DNA from: Pogostemon cablin
Taxonomy: Eukaryota; Streptophyta; Magnoliopsida; Lamiales; Lamiaceae
DNA: 64,000 nucleotides
Reading direction: 5' to 3'
Assembly: GCA_023678885.1 (NCBI GenBank)
Contig: CM042955.1
Location: forward strand, 36,364,088 to 36,428,087
Shown: positions 1-12,300 of the stretch, one piece after another
Position numbering within the stretch: position 1 is the first letter of the stretch
How the letters are laid out: each line of letters begins with the position of its first letter
The notes under the pieces: generated by a model
Seen by the model: the letters and a program-made list of their open reading frames with translations, nothing else
Database searches by the model: none
Told to the model about the DNA's origin: nothing
Position numbers and translations under genes: made by a program

Positions 1-138
1 AATAATCAAAAATAAAAAAGATTAACGATACATCAAATGAAAATAATTGAACCTAAAAATAAGATTAAATAAAATTAAATAAATAAAATAAATTAAAATA
101 GATTAAGTAAAATCATAAGATAAAAAAATATATGACAA

Positions 139-1808
139 ACTCTCTTGTGAGACGACTATTCCGTGAGATGATCTGAGACGGATATCTAATTTAATTATAT
201 TAAATGAAATTACTCGTATTAACTTTTGACCCATTAATAATTATTAATTGATATTTATTATATATCTTATAAAATCTCCTACAAATATGCTAATTTAGGA
301 ATATTCTATTTGACTTTCTCATAAAATAATAAAACACGTCAAGAAAGAGATCTTCAAGTTCATATAAGGAGATTCAGAACAACACGATAAAGAATATTTT
401 TCAGACTGATGAAGAATAGGTATGGTGTGCGGTGGTTTGATTGCGGCCGCTGGTTGTGACGCCACCGACTGAATTATTCATTGCCAAGTATTGTCTCATC
501 CCAATCGAGTATTGCATTTTGGGATGCACCCGCGGAAGAAAGAGCGTGAAACAGAGACGAAGGTGTGGGGTCTCCGGTGAAGACACAACGTCATTCTGAA
601 GTTTAACAGACAGTTGAATATTACATTTCTTATGATAGTTTCATGCATCAGTTGCGACTATTTCAGGGTTTAACTTCGGCAGATTTTTTCAGCAATTCCA
701 ATTACTAATATTAATTATCATTAATCATTAATTAATATGTGGAGTATTACATTAATTAACATGTATTTCTTGATTTCATTGATTTCTGAATTTCCAATTG
801 TTCTCGGTGGCATTCGTTATTCTTCTAATGTTTCTTCATTAAGTATATAATTAGGACATGTTAAAGTATGATGGATTTGTATTAGAGTATGTTAAATATT
901 TTTTAGTAAAATACTCTTAAAAAAAATCTTACTTTAAAGTATATTTAGCATACTTTAACTCGAAATCAGCATATGTTAACATAAATTAAATTTTTTTTAT
1001 TTTTCATATTTGCAATACCATAATACAATTTAAATACATACTTTTTAATATTAAACAACCTACTCTTAACATAAGCCAACAAACATAATGTCATAACACA
1101 AACTGATGATACTTTAACACGATTCTAGTTGCAAGTTATACTATAACACTTTAACACTTGTTAAATATACTATAACTCAAATTTGACATACTTTAACACT
1201 TGCTAAATATACTTTAACTCAAATTTGACATACTTTTCAAAACGTAAGGCATCATGTATTGAATTCTTCATGTTTTTAATTTAAAAAATGATACGTTACC
1301 CTAAAAGTGATATACTTTAGGATAAACTGATGATACTTTAAAGTTTAATACATTTAAATGTGTAAGCTATAATTTAATACTATAACCCTTGTCACATATA
1401 CTTTAATTCAAAATTGTCATACTGTGAGACTTATAGTAACGCCAAACATAATATAGGTGATTAACGCCATACTATAACACAAACTGATGATACTTTAAAA
1501 TGTTTTTGACTGTAACTTATAAATAACACTTTAACCCCATATTCAACATACTATAACATTTGTACCGTGTTAATATTTAACTAATAAATAAACGGTTTGA
1601 ATTGATCCCACGAATTTAGAATTTCCTAAAATATTAGGTTGACTAACGTAAATATATTATGATAGATCCATAAATTTATGAATTTTCTAAAATAATGATG
1701 ATAACTAACCATAAATATATTATATTATATTAATAAATTATGGATAATACATTGGATTTATCCGTCTCACACCCATCTTTTTTATGACCCGTCTCACAAG
1801 AGATTGAC
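139..1808. mobile_element. Inverted-repeat-bounded AT-rich element (MITE-like, family unknown)
   Basis: The left border at 139-183 (CTCTCTTGTGAGACG, then TGAGACGGAT) matches, in reverse complement, the right border at 1759-1808 (ATCCGTCTCAC, then CCCGTCTCACAAGAGA). The interior contains many short variants of 'catactttaacact' and 'tgatactttaa' between about 900 and 1560. A GC-richer island at 400-600 carries a 61-codon minus-strand reading frame (401-586) that I do not recognise; it may be a captured fragment or chance. No transposase was seen and no clear target-site duplication was found, so this is an inferred non-autonomous element. Related GTGAGAC...GTCTCAC ends recur elsewhere in the window. 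Confidence 0.4.
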
Positions 1809-2189
1809 TCAAAATATATATATTAAATAAAATGATTGAACCTGCAAATAAAATTAAAAGAAGAAGTAAAACAAATGAAATAAATTAAATTAAATTAGAA
1901 TAATATGAAAATATGGTTTGTAGTAGAGAAAAGGATAAAAAAAGCAGCAATAACAAGAAAAGGGAATGAAAATATAATTAAGTAATGATAAAGTTTAAAA
2001 AAATGATTTGAATGGATGAGAAAGCAGTGTGTAGAAAAAAAATAGAAAAAAAGAGTTACTAATTAGTAAGTACAAAACATATTTAAGTATTATTGAAAGA
2101 TACATTCGCTTCAGAAAATTATTGATAAATACAAAATTATATATTTTTTACACATAATACTCATATCCATCTGTACATTAGTGTTATTG

Positions 2190-2870
2190 TTAAGATAGAC
2201 GCGATTAAATATAGTATTTATATGAATGTACATTAGTATGCATTCTTGAGAAAGAAACAGAAAATACGCGATTAAATTGAAGAATCATACTCATGTACAT
2301 TATTGTGCATTCTTAAGAGAGAAATAGAAAATACACTGCATTCTTGAGAGAGAAATAGAAACTACGCGATTGAATTGAAAAATCATACTAATGTACATAT
2401 ACTAATGTACATTCTTGAGAGAGAAACATAAAATACACTGCATTTTTTTAGAGAGAAATAGAAACTACACGATTAAATTGAAAAACCCTACTAATGTAGG
2501 TTAGTGTGCATTCTTGAGAGAGAAAGAGAAAATATGCTGTGTTTTTTAGAGAGAAACAAAAAATATGCAATTAAATTGAAGAACCATATGAATGTGCATT
2601 AGTGTGCATCTATCTTTGAGAGGAAAACAGAAAATATACTATTAAATTGAAGAAATAATTGTTATAATTATCCTTAAATCTCTCCTTAAATCTCTCACTC
2701 ATTGTTTTTATCAACCCTATGAATGTGCAATAGTGTGCATCTATCTTTGAGAGAGAAACAGAAAATACACGATTAAATTAAAGAAAGAGTTTTTATAATT
2801 ATTCTTAAATATCTCCTTAAATCTCTCACTCATTCTTTTTATCTGATTTAGTGCACATTAGTGTTCAATT
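2190..2870. repeat. Degenerate tandem repeat, unit about 100-130 bp
   Basis: The stretch repeats a block made of 'aatgtacattagtgtgcat', 'cttgagagagaaacagaaaata' type sequence and 'cgattaaattgaa', six or more times with drift. The last two units (about 2590-2870) are longer because they also share 'ccttaaatctctcactcatt'. No protein-coding frame is evident. It looks like a minisatellite-like array decayed by point changes. Confidence 0.6.
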
Positions 2871-3045
2871 AAACTAATGTTAAGTACAAACGTTAAATAT
2901 TAATAGTTGTAAATAAGGGTAATGCTGAAAAAAAACGTCATGTATTAATCAGTAATTATATTAGATCAATGTATTTATTTATAATTAGGCTATATATACA
3001 TACACCTATTGGTAATAATCCAAAAAAAAAAGATTTGATATTATA

Positions 3046-3300
3046 TACTCCTTTCGTCCCATCCTAATATTTACGTTTGATTTTTGCACAGGGATTAAAA
3101 AATAAAGTATTTAATATTTATTGAGGTGAGAGAAATAATATTTAAATGTATAGTGAGTAGTTGTATTGTATAGTGTTGTAGGTGGATCCATAAAGATATT
3201 TTAAGTAGGTCTCATATGCCTAAAAGAGAAAATATAACTATTAGAATGGAACTCCAAAACAGAAATAGTATGTAATCATTAGGATTACACAGATGGAGTA
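3046..3300. mobile_element. Stowaway-like MITE
   Basis: Begins TACTCCTTTCGTCCC and ends AGATGGAGTA, imperfect inverted termini of the plant Stowaway type (CTCCCTCCGTCCC) flanked by TA. Length is about 255 bp and there is no coding content. Confidence 0.6.
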
Positions 3301-3561
3301 TGTATAGATAAGTTATTTAAATTGAACTGAATAATAATATAAAAACTATAATGAGTCCAATTTAAATAATCACTCCAATTTATTCTTATTCAATTAAAAT
3401 TAAGTTATATTGCAATTTATAATATATAATTCAATAATAAAAATAATCATATTAACCTGAATAAGGTGTATACGGGTAAATATTTGTTTTAAAATGTGTA
3501 TGCTTTAATTAATAAGAGAATAATTTTTAATCGAAAAGATCGGGTGAAATGAATTATATAA

Positions 3562-3813
3562 TACTTCCTCGTTCCATTTCAAATGACACACTTTCCATTT
3601 TGAGTAGTCCCACAAAAGTTTGCACCTTTTTAAAAAAGCAAAAAGTCAAACACAATCACTCTCCTACATATAATTTATTTAAAAAAAAAACTCATATATA
3701 ACACACCTAACATACTTTATTATTTATTTATTACCAAAAATATCATAATACCCTAAAAGTTATCACTTTTCTTAATATCCGTGCATAAAAACATTTGTGG
3801 GATGGAGGGAGTA
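3562..3813. mobile_element. Stowaway-like MITE
   Basis: Begins TACTTCCTCGTTCCATTTC and ends GTGGGATGGAGGGAGTA, with TA at both borders. Non-coding, about 250 bp, AT-rich interior. Confidence 0.7.
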
Positions 3814-3882
3814 TTTAATTTAAAAAATTAAATTTTTTCTAAAAAAATTAAAATAAGTTTTTCTACGAAAGGGGATAATATT

Positions 3883-5371
3883 GGGATAAAATATTTTTTT
3901 GCCCCGTAAGTTTGGCCATGTACAATTTTTACCCCAAAAATATAAGATTTGGGCATTCGTCCCATTATCTTTATAATTGTGTCAATGTTGCCCTGTTTTT
4001 CCAGAATTTGATATTTTCACCGAAATCGATCACGTGCATGTCACGTGATTATCGAATTTGGCATTTCCCGTCGAATTTACTGACTTGGCGACACAGTGGC
4101 ATCCACATCAATAATCAATAATAATAATAATATTTTAATGATAATTTAATTTAAAAAAATACCCTCCATCTATGCACTCAGCTCTCACGTGCCCTCCACG
4201 TGCTTCCACCATCTTCGTAAACTCTCTCTTTTCTTGTCAATTAGGGGATCTCCCGTGTACCCTCTTATCACCATTGGTGCAGCCGTCGGATTTTCCGCTT
4301 GCGCCACCCTACTCCCGCAGCCAAGCTCCCCTTCATCATCTACTTCCACGACGAAGGATTTATGTTCTTAAGCACAACCACTGAATTCTTTCAATGAGTC
4401 ATTACTTCCTTTATCGTCTCCATCGAGTAATGCCTAGCACTGGAGAATCGTCTTTCAGAGGCGTACGACGACCTCACGGATGCAGTGCAGCGCCAACCCT
4501 TGGATCGAAAGAATTAACTAACTTTTTTAGAGATTTCATAATAGAAAGCAGCGCCGGCGACAACATGGTCTACCACGTGGGGATGCGCACATTAAATATA
4601 AATCTCCAACCAATCAGAATCGCGAGACTGATAATGAACCAGTCGTTCTTCGGTATAGTGTGAAGGACTGAATCAGAGTTCAAAAACGCCGATGACCCAT
4701 CATCCCTCTGCATGGCTTCGCTTGTGGTTACTTGCACTGTCGGAGGGTGGCCACGTGTACTGTAATTCATTCGTTAGTGATAGGCCCCAGAGTAGAAGAT
4801 CTGACAGCTGCTGCCCATGGTGGTGAGAGTGTACACGGGAATCCCTGATGACAAGAAGAGGGAGTTTGCGAAGATGGTGGAAACACGTGGAGGGGACGTG
4901 AGAATTGAATTCATCGATTGAGGCTATTTTTAAAAAAATTAAATTATCAATAAAATATTATTATTGTTGACATGAATGCCACTGTGTCGTCAGGTCAACA
5001 AATTTGTCGGAAAATGCCAAATCTGATGAACACGTGATATGTACGTGATCGATTCCGGTGAAAATGTCAAATTCCTAGAAAAATGGGTAACATTGGCGCA
5101 ATTATAAAGATATTGGGATAAATACCCAAATCTTATCTTTTTTGGGGTAAAAATTGTACATGATAAAACTTACGGTGCAAAAAAATATTTTATCCCGCTG
5201 GAAAATGCCAAATCCGATGATCACGTGACATGCACGTGATCAATTCTGGCAAAAATGAGACAATATTGACGCAATTATAAAGATAATAATGGGATAATGC
5301 CCAAATATTATCTTTTTTTGAACAAAAATTGTACATGACCAAACTTATGGGATAAAAAAATATTTTATTTC
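3883..5371. mobile_element. Mutator-like (MULE) non-autonomous element with long terminal inverted repeats and a duplicated right end
   Basis: The left arm (from 3883, GGGATAAAATATTTTTTT) is mirrored by a right arm ending at 5196 (AAAAAAATATTTTATCCC). Complementarity continues inward for about 400 bp, reaching a GC-richer interior (about 4170-4920). A second, partial right arm follows directly at 5197-5371. The outer flanks GGATAATATT (3873-3882) and GGATAACATT (5372-5381) agree at 9 of 10 bases, a Mutator-type target duplication that places the true right border after the extra arm. The interior has short reading frames on both strands (for example 4570-4770 minus) but no recognisable transposase; capture of a host gene fragment is possible but unproven. 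Confidence 0.65.
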
Positions 5372-5439
5372 GGATAACATTTATTAATAAAAGGTACAAA
5401 TTTTAAAAACACATGAAATTGTGGCGTAAGGTGTCCCGA

Positions 5440-6359
5440 ACAGGAAAAAAAAAAAGTGTTGAGCGTTGAAAAGCCTTGGTCCACCATTGTCTCCGTCCTT
5501 CTGGAAGCCATCCTTGACTCTCCTGAGGCCCCTTTTGATTGGTCCTGTAATCCTGTTTTCTTCGCTACTCTACTCTAATCTACCAATCTCCCTTGTTGAC
5601 GAACTACTCGAGAAGGATGATTTTGAATAATAAATGGGGTGGAGCTTTCACCCCTTGCAATATTCCCTCATTACCCTCGCATCGTCTTCCCCAACTATTC
5701 TTCCCTCAAATATTCCACGCCACCCCTTCACATGACTTGTTGAACGACACCGTTCCATGTTTGGTTGGTGTATCTGAGACTGAGTCCACCACATGTATAT
5801 TCTGCCTTTCAACTTGCTTGAAACTTTAATGCCAACTCAGCTTCATCTATGATGAATTCTCTCTCATCGCCCCCATTTCTCTCTCCTTTGTTTATTATGG
5901 TCAAACTATTGTTGTGCCAAGCTACGCCTTTTTTATCTGTGTTGTAGTGATTTTCTGGTGTAGAAGAGCGTTAGAACTTGCTTCTTGATTCAGATTACTA
6001 ATCAGGGTTGTTCTGATACTCGATTTTGACGTTTTGTTTTGACTTTCTGAGAAGTGGATCGGCTCTCCTGGAACAACATTTTTCTGATTCTTGATCTCAT
6101 TCTTGACTTGTACAATCTTGATATCAACAAGATAAGTCTTTGCACTATTACGTTTTCAGCACAATCTAGATACATTATAGTAAATCTTTCTCCTTTTCAA
6201 TCCTTTGATAGTCAGATAGTACATGCCATTTGTTGTTATAGTGACACCATATTAATCGAACACCGGATCTTGATGAATTTATAATCTGTTAGTTTATGTA
6301 GAACTGCTTAGTTAATTTGAAAGAATAGCTGATTGGGAAGTAACAAGGTGATATCCAAC
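5440..6359 (+). promoter_or_regulatory. Upstream leader region of PLD copy 1
   Basis: This stretch precedes the phospholipase D start codon and is conserved, with indels, upstream of the second copy (18590-19470), starting at the shared 'cttggtccacc' block. It therefore belongs to the duplicated unit and probably contains the core promoter, 5' UTR and perhaps a 5' UTR intron. Short open frames here, such as one around ATG 5617, differ between copies and look non-coding. The exact transcription start cannot be read from the sequence. Confidence 0.5.
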
Positions 6360-9300
6360 ATGGCTCACTTAACTTATTCTGATTCGATGTCTGGGAGCTC
6401 ACAACACGGTCAAGGCGTGCAATTTGTGCCATTCAAGACCTCAACAGGGTCACTCAGAGTGTTGTTGTTGCATGGAAATTTGGATATTTGGGTGAGGGAA
6501 GCTAGAAATCTTCCAAATATGGATTTATTCCACAAAAGCTTGGGTGATATGTTTGGGAGGTTATCTGGGAAGTTTATGTCTAAAGTGGAAGGAACCACGC
6601 CTACCAAGATTACAAGTGATCCCTACGTAACTATATCGGTATCTGATGCTGTGGTTGGTCGCACTTTTGTGATTAGTAACTCTGAGAACCCTGTTTGGAG
6701 CCAGCATTTTTACGTCCCAGTGGCACATTACGGTGCAGAAGTTCACTTTGTTGTGAAAGACAGTGATATTGTTGGATCTCAGATTATAGGGGCTGTCGGG
6801 GTCCCTGTAGAACAGTTGATCTCAGGTGAAAGAATCGAGGGAACTTATCCGATTCTTGGTGCAAATGGGAAGCAATGCAATCCGGGGGCTGTTTTGAGCC
6901 TTTCAATTCAATACATACCAATGGATAAGGTGCCCCTTTATCATGGTGGAGTAGGAGGTGATCTTTCATACCAAGGCGTGCCGGGTACTTATTTTCCTGT
7001 TCGGAAGGGGGGAACAGTGAAGCTCTATCAGGATGCTCACGCTGATGATGATCTGCTTCCCAAGTTGTGGTTAGCTAATGGGAGGCCGTATCAGCACGGG
7101 CATTGCTGGCGCGATATTTATGATGCAATATGTCAGGCTCGTCGCCTCATTTACATCACGGGGTGGTCTGTTTACCACCTGGTTCAGCTTGTGAGGGATG
7201 GCCCTGATGCATCCAATACTACTTTGGGTAAGATCTTGAAAGATAAGTCTCAGGAAGGTGTGAGGGTGCTTCTCCTAGTATGGGATGATCCTACCTCCAC
7301 CAGCATATTGGGCTATAAAACTGTAAGAACCATCTATTCCTTGCTTCAAAATTATATGTGTTTATTGATACAAGATGCTTGCTAGTTGCTTCCATCATTT
7401 TGTCGGTGAATGGTGATATGTTGATGCAATACTTTACTGATAACTATAGGAGTGCTAATGTGTGTTCTGGTAATTTATTTGGCTTCTAATTTGGTGGACT
7501 GGCTGGTGGCTACAACTTCTGATCCTGTATTTACGTTGGTGGTATCATAAATAATGCCCATAGCCTCTGTATTTCCGGTGTCATTTTGATATTTCATCTT
7601 TCATGTCACTAGTTGTACAAGTGAGAGATGAGAAAAGTTGACCATTTAAGATTTTCCTTTTGGGCTTAGATTTCTTCCCTCTCATCCAAAGGTGGAATGC
7701 ATAAGATGATATACCATAATGTCACAGGAGATTCAAACCAATTAATACGAGCACGAAAATAGAACACTGAAATCTCTTACCTTAATTTCAGATCAGTATA
7801 TATATTACCATTAGTGTCAACATCATACAGTCAGGAGGTATGCTTCATGTTGTTTATCCAGCTTTTATTGACATTCAGGAAGGCGTAATGAATACAAGTG
7901 ATGAAGAAACACGGCGTTATTTCAAGCATTCATCTGTGCAAGTGCTGCTGTGTCCTAGAACTGCTGGGAAAGGCAGCTGGGTAAAAAAGCAGGTTCGATC
8001 TAGCATCCAACACAATTTTTCGTGACATGATCTAACAACACAAAAACTTCATAAATTAGATGAGTTTGTTTTTTTACTTAATAATAAAAATGATATTACT
8101 AAAAAATATGAACGTCATTTCATTTTAAAAATTTATTGTTTAAAATGATAAAGTGATTATCTAAAGAATGGTATGATTAATTTTGATATCACTTTAAATT
8201 TCCTTTGCATCTCTTTAAAGGGCACAAGTCAAATTGACTCAGAATGCTTGTCTTATGAAATGAATGGGTAGGACTACGTGACTACGTCACATAAAACTTC
8301 CCCATCTTCTTGATATATTTTGATGTATGCTAATTTGCATCATTCATACCCGAAATGGTCATCCTCAATTTAATTTTGAACTTAAAGTGTCACTTTTAAC
8401 ATCATGAAATGGCTTCACGTGTTACTTTACATAATCTGTGTACTAACATGATGGTTTCAGATATACTCTTGTTATGGTTCCCTTAATTAAGTTACATATT
8501 GATAAATACTAATATCATTTTTGTTGATTCTCCTTTTGACTAGAGTACTCTCGTTCGTACCTAGCCTCCTAGGTGCGCATTGCCATGTACTTGTTCTCTT
8601 AACAACGTGTTTTATGGTCTTAGCTCCTCGTTCTCTTTGAAACTAGCTAAGTCATTCTCTCCCAAAAGATATTTGGGTGTTCCAAGTGATTAGCTTAAAA
8701 ACTAAGAAGATAAAGGTCATTGTGGAAAAGAACTGTATATTTCACTTGTACACTTTAGTACCTCCGACTCTACTAGTCTACTTTGCACTACATCTAGATT
8801 TTCCTTCATTATCTCTACTCTAGATCCGTACCTAACAATCTAGAACACTTGCATTCTTGATGGAATGCTCTAGAACTCCCTCTACAAGATTCTAAATCTA
8901 CAGTTTTTTAAAGAAAATGATACTGTTACACGAGAGAGAGAAAAAAAAACACATATTTTGTTTAGAAGAGAGTAATTTAGTTGTTGTGTTTTTGGCATCA
9001 GGAAACAGGAACAATCTATACTCATCATCAGAAAAGTGTGATAGTGGACAGTGATGCAGGCAACTACAGGAGAAAGATCATAGCATTTGTTGGAGGCCTT
9101 GACCTCTGCAAGGGGAGATATGACACCCAAAAGCACTCTTTGTATGCCACATTGCAAACTGTTCACAAAGAGGATTATCATAATCCGAATTTCACCGTAA
9201 GATTAAACTCAATTATTTTGATATGCTTATGGAGATGAATAAAAAGAAAATTTCAAATGAAGAAGAGTGAATGGTGCATTTTAGGGGCCAAGTGGTGGTT

Positions 9301-12300
9301 GTCCACGAGAGCCATGGCATGATCTACACTGTAGAATTGATGGTCCAGCTGCATATGATGTTCTGACCAACTTTGAAGAGCGTTGGTTGAAGGCCTCAAA
9401 GCGCCACGGTCTTCAGAAAATGAAAGCTTCGCTGGATGATTCATTACTCAGACTTGAAAGAATCCCTGATGTCATGGGAATAGCGGAGGCTGAGAGTGCT
9501 GCCCAAAGAGAAGCTGATCAAGAGGGTTGGCATGTACAGGTATGTTGTGAAAAATTCAATATATCGAGATTTTCGGTACGATGTAGTTAAGATATTGGAT
9601 ACACTAAAAAAAAAGAGGCACTTATCTGAGACTGTTTTTACTTTTTCTTAATTAGTATTTTTTTAAAATCAAAATGTCCCTGAGACTGTTTTTACTTTTT
9701 TTTAATTAGTAATTTTTTAATTAATCAAAATGTCCCGTAAAAAAATTATTTTTATTAAAATTATTATCACTTTTCATTTATACTACTTATTGTTCAAGAA
9801 TTTGTTTATTTTGACGGTTATCACTTTTCATCATTCAGGTTTCACTTTTTATTAATATATTATCACTTATCTGTCACGAAATTCAATTCTTGAGACAGTT
9901 TAACACAAGTATTTGAAAGAAAAAAGTTATTTTGGTAACCGTATAGAAAATAAGAATTTTGGGGAATTTGGTATATAAAGATTGAGCAAATCTTCTTGAG
10001 ATCTCAAAGGATTAGCATATTATACCATATGAAAGAAAAGTGATATCTATCACTCGAATCATTGCGTGAAATGGTTTCACATTTTTGTTATATAAAAATG
10101 TTTAATATTTTGGTAAATTGGCATGAAAAGTCTAATCAAATTTTTGATGTATTTGGTTATTTTGGTATACCAGTATAGTATCGATATGAATTTTTATGTA
10201 AAATGCAATATGACATAAAATTTCTTACATAAAAATCCTATAGTACAGTACAGTACCAGTACCACCCCTATAGTTAAGAACAAATCCTTAGAAAAAAAAG
10301 GATATAATGTTAATTAACGAATATTGCTTCTAATCCAGCATTTGGGATGGATAAATCGAGGGAAATAATTTCAATAATTGTGTAGGTTTTTCGTTCAATT
10401 GATTCCAACTCGGTTAAAGGCTTCCCCAAGGATTCAAAAGAGGCTCCAAGCAGGGTAAAACAGCCTCCATCTCTTCTGATTTTTTTAATTTCAGATGCGT
10501 TTATTGATTAGAATGTTTGGTGCATTGAAACAGAACCTGGTGTGTGGGAAGAATGTACTGATAGATATGAGTATACATACTGCTTATGTGAAGGCTATTC
10601 GAGCAGCACAACATTTTATTTACATTGAGAACCAGTACTTCCTTGGATCATCATTCAACTGGGCTAATTATAAGGACCTAGGTAAGAAACTCTTGGTTGG
10701 ACTTGGGCTAGCTATTCTGCTATGATTGATTAATCCTTTTATTTCAGGTGCAAACAACTTGATTCCTATGGAAATTGCTCTTAAGATCGCTAATAAAATC
10801 AGAGCAAGGGAGAGGTTTGCAGTGTATATTATCATTCCAATGTGGCCGGAGGGAGTTCCTACGAGTACTCCCACTCAAAGAATTCTCTTTTGGCAGGTAA
10901 ACTCTTACACCCTCGTTTAATGACCCATGAATAGCTTTACAGCATCTATAAGAAACTGTTCTTTCAATTGATTGATATCGAGTGTTCAAAAGCACGGCTC
11001 ATAAAACCTCCAGAAACAATATGAAAACAGCAGTATTAATGACTATTTGTATGCTATTAAGAATGGGTGTTAAGGGATGCTTCTTTTAAAACACATATGG
11101 ATACCTGATAGTTGATAGGAGTGGTATTGCTTATTCAACAAAGCAATCATTCATTGCACAAATATTATTTATCTTGTCTACATATTCAATGAATTGTAAA
11201 CCATGATAAAATGCAGGTGGTGATGGAATGCCAGGAGAATATCTAAAAAAACACCTAACATACAAAAATTATTACGACTAATAAATTAATGCTAGAATCA
11301 TCATGAAACACGTGTAACTTGATGACCTCTTTCTTATTTTATTTTATATTTTTTATAATTATGGAGAACAAGTGTTTCAACTTTGGAGAAGGAGATATAG
11401 GTTAATTGATTCACAACAAGTTGCAGTTGTCAGTGTTACAACCTATGAAGAGCATAGAATCACAGGACATAATCTTCCTTAATAAAGTGTCCAATCTTAG
11501 GGATAATATCATTTTCTTTTCAAGTTTAGTCATTTTATGTCAGTTATAGTCCTACAACTTTTAAACTTTTAATTTGAACCTTTCTCATATCAATTTCAGT
11601 AATTTTACATTCCAATTTTAGTCTTGTTGAAAAAGGACTGAAACAACCATAAAAATAATTAAAATTGAAAAAAAAAAAAAAAAAGTTAAAAAGGACTGAA
11701 ATTGATGTAAAAGTGCTAAAATTAAAAAGTAAAAAATTATTGGACTAAATTATCTTATCATGATCTCTTCTAATTCCTCCTAAAAGAGCAAACATCTCTA
11801 GTTTTAGATCGAACCAGCTACCTTCATCTTCTCAAGCAATTTGAGGCATCACAAATCAATTTTTGTAAGAGATGATTGAATTCTGGAAACAGTGAAGAAG
11901 ACTCCTCCAGAGAATGCAGCTATTTTTATAGATATTTGAGTTGCCAGACTTTTTCCTCCCACTGCAGCTACTGTACACAGAGCTTGTCCTAGGATTCCAC
12001 CAAGAACAGCAGCCAGAGGGTTCTCATCAGCAGCCAAACCTATTGTGGCTATTGTAATTTTAATTAAAACACTTGAAACAGGGGTTCAAACTAAGAATCT
12101 GATACCCTAATACTGACTTGCGCAACTAAATCAACATATTCCCTTTTAAATTAACTACTACCCTTTACTGTGAACCATTTGATAAAGAGAAACTTGATAT
12201 ATATTTGTGTTTTCTTCACCTCATGCGTTTTAGTTATTGCATTTTTACATAGTTACCACCTCAAAGATTTCAATTGTTGAGGAGTGGGTATTAGAAATCG

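Noticed and set aside
401..586. Short minus-strand frame in a GC-richer island, possible small gene
   Set aside because: No recognisable domain, no promoter or splice context, and it sits inside an inverted-repeat element; only mentioned there.
5593..5829. Possible upstream ORF or extra N-terminal exon of PLD (also 18750-19106)
   Set aside because: The two gene copies differ by frame-changing indels here, the first codon is not ATG in copy 1, and PLD gamma proteins begin at the chosen methionine.
10495..10533. Alternative acceptor (TTTCAG) for PLD exon 6 at 10494
   Set aside because: It would leave an intron of only 40 bases and insert residues ending at a TAG; the acceptor AAACAG at 10533 restores the conserved family sequence.
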